From Nitrospirota bacterium (GTDB taxonomy: Bacteria > Nitrospirota > Thermodesulfovibrionia > Thermodesulfovibrionales > Dissulfurispiraceae), in the NCBI GenBank assembly GCA_009773415.1, contig WSNO01000002.1, forward strand, positions 1-64,000: 64,000 bases of DNA, given 5' to 3'. Numbering within the stretch: position 1 is the first letter of the stretch; each line of letters begins with the position of its first letter. The notes under the pieces were generated by a model, which saw only the letters and a program-made list of their open reading frames with translations, was not told the origin of the DNA and searched no databases. A program made the translations under genes and the position numbers. This document shows, piece by piece, positions 33,371 through 43,751 of the stretch.

Positions 33371-35923
33371 TTGAAGACAGCAGAAGGCATTAAGAGCACG
33401 GACTTGGCGAAAGAACTTGGGGTGAAATCGACCGAGGTCGTTACCGCTGTCGGCATACTACGGGGAACCGAATTCAAGAAAGGCACCACGATCGTCAAAC
33501 TGACTGATTCGGAAGCTGAAAAGGTTAGATCCCGGCTCAAGCCTGCAGCACCGGTCCGGGAACAACAAAAATTGGCTGAACAACTGCCGGCGCCGCCCGC
33601 CCCTAAGGTTGAGCCGCCGGTTGAAAAGAAAAGAGAGCCTGCATCTGCTCCGGTGGTTGCTCCGCAGGAACAGATGCAACGTCAACCGGTGCAGCAGCAG
33701 CGCCCGCAGCATGTGACCGGTCGTCCGGGACAGCCGCCGCATACTGCGCGAAGGGACGCCCCGCGCTATCAGCAGGGCGGCCAGCAGGGCGGCCAGCAGC
33801 GTCAGCAGCAGCCGCAGCAGAGACAGCAGGGAACTCCGGCACAGAAGCCGCCGATCACAACATCCAAGCCGTTTACGCTCCCGGCCGTGCCGCCGGCAAT
33901 TGCGCCTCCGGTCGTCCCGCGTACGGTCATTGTCGCCGATGATGTCGAACTTATTGATCGCTTCAAGAAAGAAGCTGAGGGAGACAAGGTTGAGAAGATA
34001 AAGGTCAAACCCCAGATGCAGCGTGCGTTTCAGGCTATCCGGAAAGTTGAGCCGAAGAAATGGGGGGATGCCAAAGGGGGAGGCCAGAAAAGGCCATTCC
34101 GTCAGGGCGATTCCAGGTTCCGACGTCATGAGCAGTCACAGTCGCAGCAGCAGATGACGACCGCGCCACGCAAGAAGTCGATCAAGATTGAAGAGGGAGC
34201 CTCAATTAAGGAATTTGCTGAGCTCATCGGCGCTAAGATCCCCGATGTGATCAAGCAGTTCATGGGCCTTGGGTTCATGCCGACCATCAACACCCCTGTC
34301 GATATGGATGCAGCGATGATAGTTGCGGAATATTTTGGGGTGAAGATTGAATCCGTCACTGCAGAACATCTTGACGTTGTTGAGGATGTCCGGGAGGATG
34401 CTTCCCTGCTTGTGCATCGTCCGCCGGTGGTGACTATTATGGGTCATGTCGACCACGGAAAGACGTCGCTGCTTGACGCTATCCGATCCACCAAGGTTAC
34501 GGAGGGCGAAGCTGGCGGCATTACACAACACATTGGCGCATACAAGGTTTCGTTGCAGGGAAAGGATATTACGTTCCTGGATACTCCGGGTCACGAGGCC
34601 TTTACCTCGCTGCGCGCGCGTGGTGCGAAGGTGACTGATATTGTAGTTCTCGTTGTCGCTGCTGATGACGGCGTCATGCCGCAGACCATTGAAGCAATTG
34701 ACCATGCAAAAGCGGCAGGAGTGCCAATTGTAGTCGCAGTCAACAAGATAGATAAAGAGAATGCTAACCCGACAAAGGTGAAGAACGAACTGGCCGAACA
34801 CGGCATCGTCTCGGAAGAGTGGGGCGGTACGAACGTTTATGTTGAAGTTTCTGCCAAGAAGCGGATCGGCATTGAGCAGCTGCTTGAGATGATTCTGCTG
34901 CAGGCGGAAGTGATGGAAATCAAGGCAAACCCGAACAAACCCGCCCGCGGTTACATAATCGAAGCGAAGCTCGACAAGGGCAGAGGTCCGGTGGCGACCA
35001 TACTGATTCAGTCGGGAACGCTCAAGGGAACGGATGCTTTTGTTGCGGGAACCGCGTCCGGAAAGGTTCGTGCATTAATCAGCGACACCGGGAAGAAACT
35101 GCATGAGGCCGGCCCTGCTGTTCCGGTTGAAGTTCTCGGCTTTTCGGAAGTGCCGACCGCAGGTGATGTCTTTACCGTCGTTGAGGATGAGAAAAAAGCC
35201 CGCCAGGTGGCTATGGCACGTCTTGCTAAACAGCGTGCTGCAGAGATTGTTCGGCGCCACAAGCTTACGCTCGATGAACTCTACGCCAAGATAAAGGAAG
35301 GCGAAATCCGCGATCTGAACATCATTATCAAAGGTGACGTCCAGGGCTCAATTGAAGCCATGAAGAAATCGTTTGAAGAGGTAACCCATGCCGAAGTGAA
35401 GGTTCGGGTTATTCATGCGGCTGTCGGCGGTATCAATGAATCGGACGTCATGCTGGCAACCGCATCAAACGCCATTATTATCGGATTTAATGTGCGGCCG
35501 GAACTGAAGGCTGCCCATCTCGCAGAGAAAGAGGGCATCGACATCCGCCTCTACAGTATCATTTACGAGGCGATTAATGACGTGAAAAAGGCTCTTGAAG
35601 GCATGCTCAAGCCGACGCTCAAGGAGAAGGTGCTGGGCCGTGCAGAGGTTCGCCAGACCTATACTGTTTCCCGTATCGGCACCATTGCCGGCTGCTATGT
35701 GCTTGATGGCATGGTTTCCCGCAGCTGCGAAGGCATTCGCATCATCCGAAACAACATCGTTGCCTATGAAGGCAAAATCGGTTCGCTCAAGCGCTTCAAG
35801 GACGATGTGAAGGAAGTGCAGACCGGCTATGAATGCGGAATTACGATTGAGAATTTCAATGATCTGAAGATCGGCGACATTATCGAAAACTTCATCATTG
35901 AAAAAATCGCGACCAAGCTCTAA
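33371..35923 (+). CDS. infB: Translation initiation factor IF-2
   Basis: GTPase that places initiator tRNA on the 30S subunit. From TTG at 33371 (GGTGGAGGA upstream) the 850-residue protein has an N-terminal IF2N domain ([16 protein letters not shown]), a long Pro/Gln-rich linker (about 60-220) with [16 protein letters not shown]-type repeats, a second IF2N, G1 [15 protein letters not shown]3 [15 protein letters not shown] and G4 [10 protein letters not shown], then domains II-IV ending [21 protein letters not shown] at 33356 is an alternative start, but it overlaps the ribosome site. Confidence 0.97.
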   Translation: MKTAEGIKSTDLAKELGVKSTEVVTAVGILRGTEFKKGTTIVKLTDSEAEKVRSRLKPAAPVREQQKLAEQLPAPPAPKVEPPVEKKREPASAPVVAPQEQMQRQPVQQQRPQHVTGRPGQPPHTARRDAPRYQQGGQQGGQQRQQQPQQRQQGTPAQKPPITTSKPFTLPAVPPAIAPPVVPRTVIVADDVELIDRFKKEAEGDKVEKIKVKPQMQRAFQAIRKVEPKKWGDAKGGGQKRPFRQGDSRFRRHEQSQSQQQMTTAPRKKSIKIEEGASIKEFAELIGAKIPDVIKQFMGLGFMPTINTPVDMDAAMIVAEYFGVKIESVTAEHLDVVEDVREDASLLVHRPPVVTIMGHVDHGKTSLLDAIRSTKVTEGEAGGITQHIGAYKVSLQGKDITFLDTPGHEAFTSLRARGAKVTDIVVLVVAADDGVMPQTIEAIDHAKAAGVPIVVAVNKIDKENANPTKVKNELAEHGIVSEEWGGTNVYVEVSAKKRIGIEQLLEMILLQAEVMEIKANPNKPARGYIIEAKLDKGRGPVATILIQSGTLKGTDAFVAGTASGKVRALISDTGKKLHEAGPAVPVEVLGFSEVPTAGDVFTVVEDEKKARQVAMARLAKQRAAEIVRRHKLTLDELYAKIKEGEIRDLNIIIKGDVQGSIEAMKKSFEEVTHAEVKVRVIHAAVGGINESDVMLATASNAIIIGFNVRPELKAAHLAEKEGIDIRLYSIIYEAINDVKKALEGMLKPTLKEKVLGRAEVRQTYTVSRIGTIAGCYVLDGMVSRSCEGIRIIRNNIVAYEGKIGSLKRFKDDVKEVQTGYECGITIENFNDLKIGDIIENFIIEKIATKL

Positions 35924-35964
35924 GGGTCGGTTGACAATCGCAATCGAGCAGAGAGAGGAGTCGC

Positions 35965-36327
35965 ATGCATCCCTATAAACGGTCCGCCCGGCTGAACATC
36001 CTCATGCGCGAAGAGATTGCAGACATTGTCATGCGCCGTATCAAGGATCCGCGTCTGGGTTTTGTTACGGTAACCGATGTAGCGTTGACGGATGATCTGA
36101 AGCTTGCTCGTGTATATATAAGCGTATTGAAGCCTGAAGAGCAGAAAAGCGCACTCGAGATTCTGGATGGTTCAAAGTCGATGATACGATCAGAAATCGC
36201 AAAGCGCGTTCGCATGAAGTTCATTCCTGCTCTTGAGTTTCGGATTGATGAGTCGATTGAAGAGGGTTTCAGGATTGACAAGCTCCTGAGCGAAATAAAG
36301 ACGAACCCCCCAGAACCGACAGAGTAA
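35965..36327 (+). CDS. rbfA: 30S ribosome-binding factor RbfA
   Basis: Cold-adaptation and 16S 5'-end maturation factor. The 120-residue KH-type protein has RSARLNILMREEIADIVMRR, DPRLGFVTVTDVALTDDLKLARVYISVL and RKxRVRMKFIPALEF-like SEIAKRVRMKFIPALEFRID. GAGAGAGGAG precedes the ATG. It stands in the conserved infB-rbfA-nrnA order; its stop shares one base with the nrnA start (TAATG). Confidence 0.96.
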   Translation: MHPYKRSARLNILMREEIADIVMRRIKDPRLGFVTVTDVALTDDLKLARVYISVLKPEEQKSALEILDGSKSMIRSEIAKRVRMKFIPALEFRIDESIEEGFRIDKLLSEIKTNPPEPTE

Positions 36328-37310
36328 TGCAGCCGCCGACTGAGCTTGTTGAATTTCTGAATCGCGAGGATAGGTTCCTTATCGCGACACATATGAATCC
36401 TGACGGCGATGCCATCGGCTCTGCGCTTGCGCTGGCACTTGCTCTTGAGTCGCTCGGCAAGAGTGTTGCAGTCTTGGATCAGGACCCGGTACCTGAACAG
36501 TATCGATTCCTCCCTGAATCATCCCGGTTTTGTACGTTTTCTTCTTTGGCGGAGACCGGGGTATCGATTGAATCATGCAACAATCTTATCCTCGTTGACT
36601 GCAATGACCTGTCGCGCGTCACTCCCGACAGAGAACTGGCTGCGCGCTTCGGCTTCAGAAATGCTCTTGTCATAGACCATCATGCAACACGTTCATCCTT
36701 CGGCACCGTGAAATGGATCGATCCGTCGGCGGCAGCAACGGGGCTGCTTGTGCTTGCTGTGATTGATGCGCTCGGTGTCAGCGTGAGCGGCTCCATGGCG
36801 ACGAATCTGTATGCCGCGCTTGTTGTTGATACAGGAAACTTCCGCTTCGAGAATACGGATCCTTCCGTTCTGCGTGCAGCAGCCCGTCTTGCGGAGGCGG
36901 GAGCTCATCCCACGGCGATATGCAGAGCACTCTATGAGTCGTGGTCGCTTGCGCGTCTGGCGCTGTTCGGCAGGTTCTTGAACACTCTGGAAATGAACGG
37001 ACGGGTGGCGATGACAGTTGTGACGCTGCAAATGCTTCAGGAAACCGGCGCGCGTCCCGAAGATACGGAAACCTTTGTCGAGTTCCTCAAGATAGTCAAT
37101 GAAGCTGACGTTACCATACTTGTGAGGGAGCTTGAAAAGAATTATTACAAGCTGAGCCTTCGGTCAAAAGGCGTCATTAACGTTGCTGTCGTTGCAGAGG
37201 CATTCGGCGGCGGCGGTCACGCAAACGCTGCCGGTTTTTGCACGCGGGGTGATAGTGCAGAAGTCAAGGCGCGGATTCTTAAGAAGCTTCATGAGCAGCA
37301 GAAAGGCTGA
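36327..37310 (+). CDS. nrnA: DHH-family phosphoesterase NrnA (oligoribonuclease / pAp phosphatase)
   Basis: NrnA degrades nano-RNAs and often 3'-phosphoadenosine 5'-phosphate. The 327-residue protein has the DHH motifs: IATHMNPDGDAIGSALAL (DxD), ILVDCNDLSR, ALVIDHHATRSSFG (DHH) and VVDTGNFRFENTD. The DHHA1 C-terminal domain has FGGGGHANAAGF. All metal ligands are present. Together with infB and rbfA it forms a translation/RNA turnover unit. Confidence 0.95.
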   Translation: MQPPTELVEFLNREDRFLIATHMNPDGDAIGSALALALALESLGKSVAVLDQDPVPEQYRFLPESSRFCTFSSLAETGVSIESCNNLILVDCNDLSRVTPDRELAARFGFRNALVIDHHATRSSFGTVKWIDPSAAATGLLVLAVIDALGVSVSGSMATNLYAALVVDTGNFRFENTDPSVLRAAARLAEAGAHPTAICRALYESWSLARLALFGRFLNTLEMNGRVAMTVVTLQMLQETGARPEDTETFVEFLKIVNEADVTILVRELEKNYYKLSLRSKGVINVAVVAEAFGGGGHANAAGFCTRGDSAEVKARILKKLHEQQKG

Positions 37311-37332
37311 ACAGGCTCAGGACACGGGCACA

Positions 37333-37620
37333 TCATGCTTTCTGACCAGCGCGCGATAATTTCTTCAGCAAGCTCTCCTCATGTGTGATCAGAAGGACTC
37401 CCATGCGTCCGATATAATCAACATCAGCTTTGCCGTTAACTGCAGCCGAACATTGTCGACCACCTGTCCCGCATTCATTTCAACAACAACCATCCGCTGT
37501 CCTTTGACAACCAGTTCAGACAGCTGCTTTTGCGGGAAGGGATAGATCGTCTGCTGCCGGAAGAGCCCCACGCGCCTGCCCAGCTTTCTCAGGTGACCGA
37601 AAAGGTATCTTGCCACGTGT
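37333..37620 (-). pseudogene. C-terminal remnant of a 2-oxoacid:ferredoxin oxidoreductase alpha subunit
   Basis: The minus strand reads HLRKLGRRVGLFRQQTIYPF, then KGQRMVVVEMNAGQVVDNVR. This is the conserved end of KorA/VorB-type alpha subunits (VGLFRPxTxxPFP ... VVEMNxGQ). A single-base frameshift near 37433 then moves to a second frame reading NGKADVDYIGRMGVLLITHE and ending at TGA 37333-37335. The N-terminal three-quarters of the gene is missing and mutL begins at once on the other strand. I judge it a decayed 3' end. Confidence 0.72.
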
Positions 37621-37622
37621 GG

Positions 37623-37628
37623 TAAAAT
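37623..37628 (+). promoter_or_regulatory. -10-like hexamer directly upstream of mutL
   Basis: TAAAAT followed by six bases and the mutL ATG; no ribosome site is seen. Suggests a leaderless or near-leaderless transcript. No clear -35. Confidence 0.4.
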
Positions 37629-37634
37629 GAATTC

Positions 37635-39374
37635 ATGTCGCAGATTGCTGTCCTTCCTGTACATCTCCAGAATAAAATTGCCGCAGGTGAGGTGATTGAG
37701 CGTCCTGCTTCTGTGGTCAAGGAATTGATTGAGAACGCCATTGATGCCGGAAGCACTGCTATCGCAGTCGATGTTGAAAAGGCAGGGCGGAAGCTGATTC
37801 GGGTGTCGGACAACGGGACCGGAATGGACCGCGCTGATGCGGAGCGTGCGTTCGATCGGTATGCAACCAGCAAGATATCGAACGAGGCAGACCTCTTTTC
37901 ACTCCATACCCTCGGGTTTCGAGGCGAGGGGCTCGCGGCGATTGCGGCCGTAACACGCATTTCGCTGGTTACAGCACGTCAGAATACGACCGGAACCGCA
38001 CTTTCCATTGCCGGCGGAAGTGTTGAAGATATTCGTGACTGTGCGGCTGCCGGGACTTCCCTTGAGGTTCGGGATCTGTTCTACAATACACCGGCGCGGC
38101 GCAAGTTTCTCAAGTCCGATGCAACAGAAAATTATCATATCACCGATACCGTGACGCGTGCGGCGCTCGCGCATCCCTCGATTCGCTTCACCCTTCGGGC
38201 TGACGGCGGGGAAATCATGCTTGCTCCTTCAGCGGCCTCATACCGCGAACGCATCATGCAGATCTTCGGCAAGGAATTCGTTGACGGACTGCTTGAGACG
38301 ACAGCCGAATCAGCAGGCCTGCATGCGCATCTCTTCATCAGCGCGGTGTCGATGGTACGGACTACGCGGACAAATCAGTATATTTTTGTGAATAACCGTC
38401 CAGTGAAAGACCCGACCATTCAACAGGCGATATACAGGGCTTATGAGGAAGTGCTTTCCCGCGATCAGCATCCGGTCTATTTTGTTTTTTTCACGGTTGA
38501 CGCTGCACGCGTGGATTGCAATGTGCATCCGACAAAGCGCGAAGTGCGTTTTCAGGATACGTCTTTGGTATTCCGTCTCATTGCCGATGCTGCCCGGCGA
38601 GTGCTTCTTGCGGATGCGATCAGGCATCCGCTCGGCCCCGGGCATTCTTCCGAATCAGCACTACACTACCACATTGGAGTGAAGGCACCCATGCCGACGG
38701 AACAGTATCCGCCTCCGTTTTTGCAGCCGGACCAGCGCGACATGGTAGCTGAGGCATCTCCTGAGTATACGCCGGACAGGTTGCCGTTTATATATCTTGG
38801 CGATACGTTTGTTGCTTTTTCAGATAAAGCGGAGCTGATTGTCATGGACTATCATGCCGCGCATGAGCGGGTGAACTATGAACGGTTTCTCGATGCGGTG
38901 CAGATGCCTGCACATCGGCTGCTCTTTCCGCAGCAAGTTCAACTGCAGAGGCATGAGTGTTCAGCTCTTTTGGAAAACAAGGCTCTGTTGCATGCGTGGG
39001 GGATTGAGATCGACGATTTTGGCGACAGGAGCATTATTGTCCGAAGCGTGCCGGACCTGCTGCAAGGGACTGACCTCGCCTCACTCCTGCATGATGTTGC
39101 CGGAGCCCTGCTTTTGCAAAGTGAAGAACCGGTTGCCGCAGAGGATGGAGTCTCAGCGCTGCCTGAGCCGCTTGCCCGCAAGAAGCGTTCTCTGGCAGCA
39201 CAGCTGGCATGCCATGCCTCAGTGCGCGGCAGGGAAGCTCCTGACGCTTACAGGCTGGCACAGCTGATACGTTCACTGGCGCTCACGCGCGATGCGGCCA
39301 GATGTCCGCACGGACGACCGACGCAGATTCGCATGACAATGGAAACGCTGAGGAAGATGTTCAGGAAGATTTGA
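37635..39374 (+). CDS. mutL: DNA mismatch repair protein MutL
   Basis: GHKL ATPase and endonuclease of mismatch repair. The 579-residue protein has the N-terminal motifs KIAAGEVIERPASVVKELIE, VSDNGTGMDRADAERAF, the TLGFRGEGLAAIAAV lid and YNTPARRKFL. The C-terminal domain has MDYHAAHERVNYERF, matching the DQHAxxExxxxE endonuclease motif except Tyr for Gln. ACHASVRG and CPHGRPTQI supply the other metal-site elements, so it should be nicking-competent. Its 3' end overlaps the convergent murA by 14 bases. mutS is not in the window. Confidence 0.97.
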   Translation: MSQIAVLPVHLQNKIAAGEVIERPASVVKELIENAIDAGSTAIAVDVEKAGRKLIRVSDNGTGMDRADAERAFDRYATSKISNEADLFSLHTLGFRGEGLAAIAAVTRISLVTARQNTTGTALSIAGGSVEDIRDCAAAGTSLEVRDLFYNTPARRKFLKSDATENYHITDTVTRAALAHPSIRFTLRADGGEIMLAPSAASYRERIMQIFGKEFVDGLLETTAESAGLHAHLFISAVSMVRTTRTNQYIFVNNRPVKDPTIQQAIYRAYEEVLSRDQHPVYFVFFTVDAARVDCNVHPTKREVRFQDTSLVFRLIADAARRVLLADAIRHPLGPGHSSESALHYHIGVKAPMPTEQYPPPFLQPDQRDMVAEASPEYTPDRLPFIYLGDTFVAFSDKAELIVMDYHAAHERVNYERFLDAVQMPAHRLLFPQQVQLQRHECSALLENKALLHAWGIEIDDFGDRSIIVRSVPDLLQGTDLASLLHDVAGALLLQSEEPVAAEDGVSALPEPLARKKRSLAAQLACHASVRGREAPDAYRLAQLIRSLALTRDAARCPHGRPTQIRMTMETLRKMFRKI

Positions 39375-40620
39375 TGCGCTCAACCTGAGCGCCGATGCCG
39401 CGGAGTTTTTCATCCATATGATCGTAGCCCCGGTCGAGATGGTAGATGCGATGGATGATGCTTTCTCCTCTTGCACAGAGCGCGGCAACGACCAGAGATG
39501 CCGATGCCCTGAGGTCAGTCGCCATAATCGGCGCGCCTTTCAGTTTTTCGGTTCCCCGTATGGTCGCAATCCCGCCTTCAATGCTGATGTCTGCGCCCAT
39601 TCTCTTCAGCTCTGCAACGTGCATGTAACGGTTTTCGAAGATGGTCTCCTTGACAACGCTTGTGCCGAGGGCAACGGTCATCATGGCCATGAACTGCGCC
39701 TGCATGTCAGTCGGAAATCCTGGGTAGGGGGTGGTTTTGATGTCTCTGGCGGTCAGGCGGCGCGGACCGACTACGCGAAGACCCTTTTTTGTTTCATGAA
39801 ACGCAACCCCCGCATCCTTGAACTTCATAATGACAGAGTCGAGGTGGTCGGGACGGCACCCCTTTAACGTCACATCACCGGCGCATGCAGCTGCAATAGC
39901 CATGAACGTACCAGTCTCGATTCTGTCGGGGATGACAGCATATGCGGCAATCGGCCTGAGTTCGTCAACCCCTTGAATTTCGATAGTACTTTCCCCTGCG
40001 CCATAGATTTTTGCGCCCATGGCAGCAAGGCAGTCCGCGAGGTCGACAATTTCTGGCTCACGAGCGGCGTTTTCAAGAACGGTTGTGCCTTTTGCAAGGC
40101 AGGCGGCCATCATCAGATTCTCGGTGCCGGTTACCGTAGGCATGTCAAAGCAGATGGTTGCACCTTTCAGGCGGCTTGCCCTGGCATGGACATACCCTGA
40201 CTCCAGCGTAATCCTGGCACCCATTTTTTCAAGGCCCATAAGATGAAGGTTGATTGGCCGGGCGCCGATAGCGCAGCCTCCCGGCAACGAAACCGATGCA
40301 TTGCCGAAGCGCGCAACGAGCGGACCGAGCACCAGCACGGCCGCGCGCATTGTCTTGACAAGATCATACGGAGCCTCATGTTTTTTTATCCGGCTGGTTT
40401 CCAGGGTAACGGCGCCCTGGTCATAGTGATACTCAGCGCCCATGTAGCTGAGCAGTTTACCCATGGTGGCAATATCGCGGAGGTTCGGGATTCGCTTCAG
40501 AGAGTGAGCGCCGCCGGTCAGGAGCGCGGCGGCCATGACCGGAAGCGCGGCATTCTTCGCCCCGCTGATCTCGACATCGCCCTTAAGTGGGCGTCCACCC
40601 TTGATTTTGAGGCTGTCCAC
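39361..40620 (-). CDS. murA: UDP-N-acetylglucosamine 1-carboxyvinyltransferase MurA
   Basis: Catalyses the first committed step of peptidoglycan synthesis, adding enolpyruvate from PEP to UDP-GlcNAc. The 419-residue protein starts [20 protein letters not shown] (GTG start) with the substrate-binding SGAKNAALP. The fosfomycin-target loop [14 protein letters not shown] contains the reactive Cys, so fosfomycin sensitivity is expected at this target. Other family blocks are [16 protein letters not shown] and [22 protein letters not shown] (40627-40632) six bases before the start may be a -10 box, divergent with rel. Confidence 0.97.
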   Translation of the reverse strand: MDSLKIKGGRPLKGDVEISGAKNAALPVMAAALLTGGAHSLKRIPNLRDIATMGKLLSYMGAEYHYDQGAVTLETSRIKKHEAPYDLVKTMRAAVLVLGPLVARFGNASVSLPGGCAIGARPINLHLMGLEKMGARITLESGYVHARASRLKGATICFDMPTVTGTENLMMAACLAKGTTVLENAAREPEIVDLADCLAAMGAKIYGAGESTIEIQGVDELRPIAAYAVIPDRIETGTFMAIAAACAGDVTLKGCRPDHLDSVIMKFKDAGVAFHETKKGLRVVGPRRLTARDIKTTPYPGFPTDMQAQFMAMMTVALGTSVVKETIFENRYMHVAELKRMGADISIEGGIATIRGTEKLKGAPIMATDLRASASLVVAALCARGESIIHRIYHLDRGYDHMDEKLRGIGAQVERIKSS

Positions 40621-40649
40621 TCCTGTATCTTAACATATTTGAAAAAGGG

Positions 40650-40655
40650 TATAAT
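40650..40655 (+). promoter_or_regulatory. Perfect TATAAT five bases upstream of rel
   Basis: A consensus -10 hexamer ends five bases before the rel ATG, with no Shine-Dalgarno sequence. Transcription should begin at or within one or two bases of the start codon, giving a leaderless mRNA. The -35 is weak. Confidence 0.55.
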
Positions 40656-40660
40656 CGAGC

Positions 40661-42775
40661 ATGGTTACCATAGAAGGCGTGCTGGACAAGGTTCGCGCGT
40701 ATAATCCGACCGCACATTTTGATGTCGTCAAGAAGGCATATGTCTTCTCGCGGGATGCGCACTGCAGCCAGATCCGGAAGGAAGGATCGCCCTATATTCA
40801 TCATCCGCTTGCCGTTGCGGACACCCTCGCCGACATGAAACTGGACAGTTCGACCATCGCAGCGGGACTGCTCCATGACACGATAGAAGATACCGGTATT
40901 GCAACCGCCGACATCAGGGAGATGTTCGGCACTGAGATAGCTTTCCTTGTGGACGCGGTTACCAAGCTGAGCAAGGTCGAGTTCAAGACGAGAGAAGAGG
41001 TTCAAGCAGAGAACTTCCGTAAGATGCTGCTCGCGATGTCCAAAGATGTGCGCGTCATCCTCATAAAGTTTGCTGACCGTCTGCACAACATGCGGACGCT
41101 TGAGCACCTGTCGCCTGAGAAGCAGCGGAGAATCGCCCAGGAAACGCTGGATATCTATGCCCCGCTTTCCAACCGTCTCGGTATCGGATGGCTGCGCATA
41201 GAGTTTGAGGATCTTTCGTTTAAAGTGCTGATGCCTGATCTGTATGCGGAGCTTGTCGAAAAGGTTGCAAAGCGGCGCGAAGACAATGAGGCGTATATCA
41301 ACGAAATCATCCAGCTCTTTTACGATCGCTTCCGCAAGGCAGGCATCCCGGCAAAAATCAAGGGGCGCATAAAGCATTACTACAGCATCTACCAGAAGAT
41401 AATCCGTCAGGAAGTGCCGTTTGAGCAGGTGCATGACGTCATAGGTATCCGCATTATCACCGACTCGGTCGGTCACTGCTACGATATTCTCGGCATTATT
41501 CACTCGCTCTGGCCGCTCGTTCCGGGTCGCTTTAAGGACTTTATCAGTCTTCCAAAATCCAATATGTACCAGTCTCTGCATACAACGGTCATGGGACCTT
41601 CCGGGGAGCGGATTGAGTTCCAGATCCGCACAAAGGAAATGGATGATATCTCTGAAGATGGGATAGCCGCTCACTGGCGATACAAGGAGAAAGACAGCGC
41701 GGACAAGAAGAAAGAGCAGCAGATCAAATGGCTCCGTGACCTCGTCAAGGACATTTCCGATGCCAAAGAGTTTCTCGAGGCGGTGAAAGGCGAGGTTGTT
41801 CCCGATACGGTGTATGTTTTTACCCCTGCGGGCGACATAAAGGAACTCCCTCTTGATTCCACTCCGGTTGACTTCGCATACAGCATCCACTCCGCTGTCG
41901 GCGACAAGTGCATTGGAGCGAAGGTTAACGGCCGAATGGTGCCGTTGAGGCACAAGCTTACCAGCGGTGACGTTGTCGAGATTGTCACGTCACCAACCCA
42001 GACACCGAGCAAGGACTGGTTGAAGTTTGTCGTTACCCAGCGTGCCAAGAGCAGAATTAAACAGTGGACGCGGGCGGAGGAACGCAAAAAAGGCATCGAA
42101 CTCGGCACGAAGCTGCTGGAAGACGAGATTCGTCGTCATAACCTGCCGATGGCTGTTCTAAAATCGGAGAAAATGGACGAGATACTGAAGTCACATACGC
42201 TTCAGACCCTTGAAGATATTCAGGTGCTAATCGGATACGGAAAAATATCGGCGCATCAGGTTGTCAACAGATTCATGCCGGAAAGACCGCAGGAAGAACA
42301 GACGCTGCCGAAAACGGTCAAGCATCGAGAATCAAAAAGCAGCGTTATCCGGATAACCGGAATTGATAATGTCATGTACCGCCTTGGCAAATGCTGTTTG
42401 CCGATCCCGGGGGACAATGTTATCGGCTTCATCACGAAAGGCAAGGGGGTCACGATTCACCGGCGCGACTGTCCGAACATTGAAATCTCTGGCGGACCGA
42501 ATGTGCGCCATATCGAGGTCGAGTGGGCGCCGCAAGGAGACGCGATCTCCACGGCGCGCGTCTACATTGAAAGTCTCGACAGGCCGGGAATGCTCGCGAA
42601 TCTGAGCGCCTTTATTTCCGCGCAGGACGTCAACATCTCGTCGGTAAAGGCGAATTCCACACATGACAAGCGGGCTTTTCTTGAACTTTCGCTTGAGGTT
42701 AAGAGCCGCGATCAGCTGGTCACCATCATGAACAAGATACGCCAGATGGACGGGGTGCTTCGCGTCAGGCGCTAA
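40661..42775 (+). CDS. rel: (p)ppGpp synthetase/hydrolase RelA/SpoT family
   Basis: Bifunctional alarmone enzyme of the stringent response. The 704-residue protein has an N-terminal HD hydrolase domain (SPYIHHPLAVADTLADM, LLHDTIEDTG, FADRLHNMRTL) and a synthetase domain (YHDVIGIRIIT-like HDVIGIRIITDSV, YQSLHTTVMG, FQIRTKEMDDISEDGIAAHW). TGS (VFTPAGDIKELPLDSTPVDF), a zinc-finger/CC region (YRLGKCCLPIPGD, IHRRDCPNI) and a C-terminal ACT domain follow. The hydrolase HD and synthetase motifs are intact, so both activities are expected. It is divergent from murA across 40 bp. Confidence 0.97.
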   Translation: MVTIEGVLDKVRAYNPTAHFDVVKKAYVFSRDAHCSQIRKEGSPYIHHPLAVADTLADMKLDSSTIAAGLLHDTIEDTGIATADIREMFGTEIAFLVDAVTKLSKVEFKTREEVQAENFRKMLLAMSKDVRVILIKFADRLHNMRTLEHLSPEKQRRIAQETLDIYAPLSNRLGIGWLRIEFEDLSFKVLMPDLYAELVEKVAKRREDNEAYINEIIQLFYDRFRKAGIPAKIKGRIKHYYSIYQKIIRQEVPFEQVHDVIGIRIITDSVGHCYDILGIIHSLWPLVPGRFKDFISLPKSNMYQSLHTTVMGPSGERIEFQIRTKEMDDISEDGIAAHWRYKEKDSADKKKEQQIKWLRDLVKDISDAKEFLEAVKGEVVPDTVYVFTPAGDIKELPLDSTPVDFAYSIHSAVGDKCIGAKVNGRMVPLRHKLTSGDVVEIVTSPTQTPSKDWLKFVVTQRAKSRIKQWTRAEERKKGIELGTKLLEDEIRRHNLPMAVLKSEKMDEILKSHTLQTLEDIQVLIGYGKISAHQVVNRFMPERPQEEQTLPKTVKHRESKSSVIRITGIDNVMYRLGKCCLPIPGDNVIGFITKGKGVTIHRRDCPNIEISGGPNVRHIEVEWAPQGDAISTARVYIESLDRPGMLANLSAFISAQDVNISSVKANSTHDKRAFLELSLEVKSRDQLVTIMNKIRQMDGVLRVRR

Positions 42776-42889
42776 CGAAATCGCGGTTTTGCGGATATTT
42801 TTTCTTGACAAAGAGCAGCTGTATTGGTATTGTTTATATCAAATCGTTCAAATACGCCATTTCCAAGTATAGAAAGGGGGGAAGCAGGA

Positions 42890-43162
42890 ATGACAAAAGC
42901 AGAGTTGATTGACAAAGTCGCAGCAAACACAGGGCTTACCAAGGCTGACGCCGGCAAGGCTCTCGATGCTACGATCGATGCGGTAAGAATCGCCCTCAAA
43001 AAGAGCCAGAAGGTTACACTCGTCGGCTTCGGTACGTTCTCCGTTTCGAAGCGCAAAGCCAGAAAAGGACGCAATCCGAGAACTGGCCAGGAGATCAAGA
43101 TCCCGGCATGCAAGGTTCCGAAGTTCACCGCAGGCAAGACCCTGAAAGACGCCGTAAAATAA
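42890..43162 (+). CDS. hup: DNA-binding protein HU
   Basis: Nucleoid-associated histone-like protein. From [20 protein letters not shown] the 90-residue protein carries the helical dimer core and the beta-arm signature [20 protein letters not shown] with GQEIKIPA, ending [12 protein letters not shown]. Length and motifs match HU rather than IHF. A GGGGGGAAGCAGG ribosome site decides the start. A strong terminator follows. Confidence 0.96.
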   Translation: MTKAELIDKVAANTGLTKADAGKALDATIDAVRIALKKSQKVTLVGFGTFSVSKRKARKGRNPRTGQEIKIPACKVPKFTAGKTLKDAVK

Positions 43163-43186
43163 GTCCATTCTTTTGCAAATGCGTAC

Positions 43187-43225
43187 AAGGAGGCCACCGG
43201 TTGGTGCCTCCTTGTATTTTTTTGA
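43187..43225 (+). terminator. Terminator of the HU gene
   Basis: ACAAGGAGGCCACC pairs with GGTGCCTCCTTGT across a short loop, followed by ATTTTTTT. It starts about 25 bases after the stop. Confidence 0.92.
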
Positions 43226-43308
43226 ATTGCATTTTCTGTTCGCACTTGGCTATAGTGAGCAGAGATAAAGATGCTCCGGCGGATGTGGCCGTCATGCGAG
43301 GAGGAACC

Positions 43309-43725
43309 ATGAAAAAAATTATCTCAGTGCTGTTGTTAGTGGCGCTGTCTGCGCTTTCATTCGGATGCACTCAGTACCACGCTCAGGGAGCGGGTGCGGG
43401 CGGGGCTATCGGCGGCGTCTCCGGAGCTCTTCTGGATCGTAAGAATCCGTGGCGCGGCGGCGTTATCGGCGCTGCTCTTGGGGGTGTTTTCGGAGCGACA
43501 ATCACCGACATTTCGACGCGCGCTTCGCAGGAATCTATGGCATCGAACCGGCCGGTTGAATACCGCACTTCGGACGGCCGCGGAGTTTACCGTGCAGACC
43601 CGTTGCCGTCGGACGAGCAGACACGTTGCAAGAAAGTTCGCGAGCGGGTGTGGGAGAATGATCGTCTTATCAAGGACCAGGTGCGTGAAGTGTGTGAAGG
43701 CGAGCGCTACGAAAGACGCTACTAG
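43309..43725 (+). CDS. Glycine-zipper lipoprotein
   Basis: A 138-residue secreted protein. The signal sequence MKKIISVLLLVALSALSFG ends at lipobox SFG-C (Cys20). The mature protein opens with a glycine-zipper segment (AGAGGAIGGVSGALLD, then GGVIGAALGGVFGA) like YMGG/Rick_17kDa surface antigens, which insert in or line the outer membrane. A charged tail with a Cys pair (RCKKVRERVWEN ... REVCEG) follows. GAGGAGGA precedes the ATG. Monocistronic, between two terminators. Function unknown. Confidence 0.82.
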   Translation: MKKIISVLLLVALSALSFGCTQYHAQGAGAGGAIGGVSGALLDRKNPWRGGVIGAALGGVFGATITDISTRASQESMASNRPVEYRTSDGRGVYRADPLPSDEQTRCKKVRERVWENDRLIKDQVREVCEGERYERRY

Positions 43726-43751
43726 CCGCTGCCATCCTTTATTTGAGCTAA

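Noticed and set aside
33741-33836. Short direct repeats in infB (Gln/Gly-rich)
   Set aside because: They encode the usual low-complexity linker of IF-2, not a CRISPR or mobile repeat.
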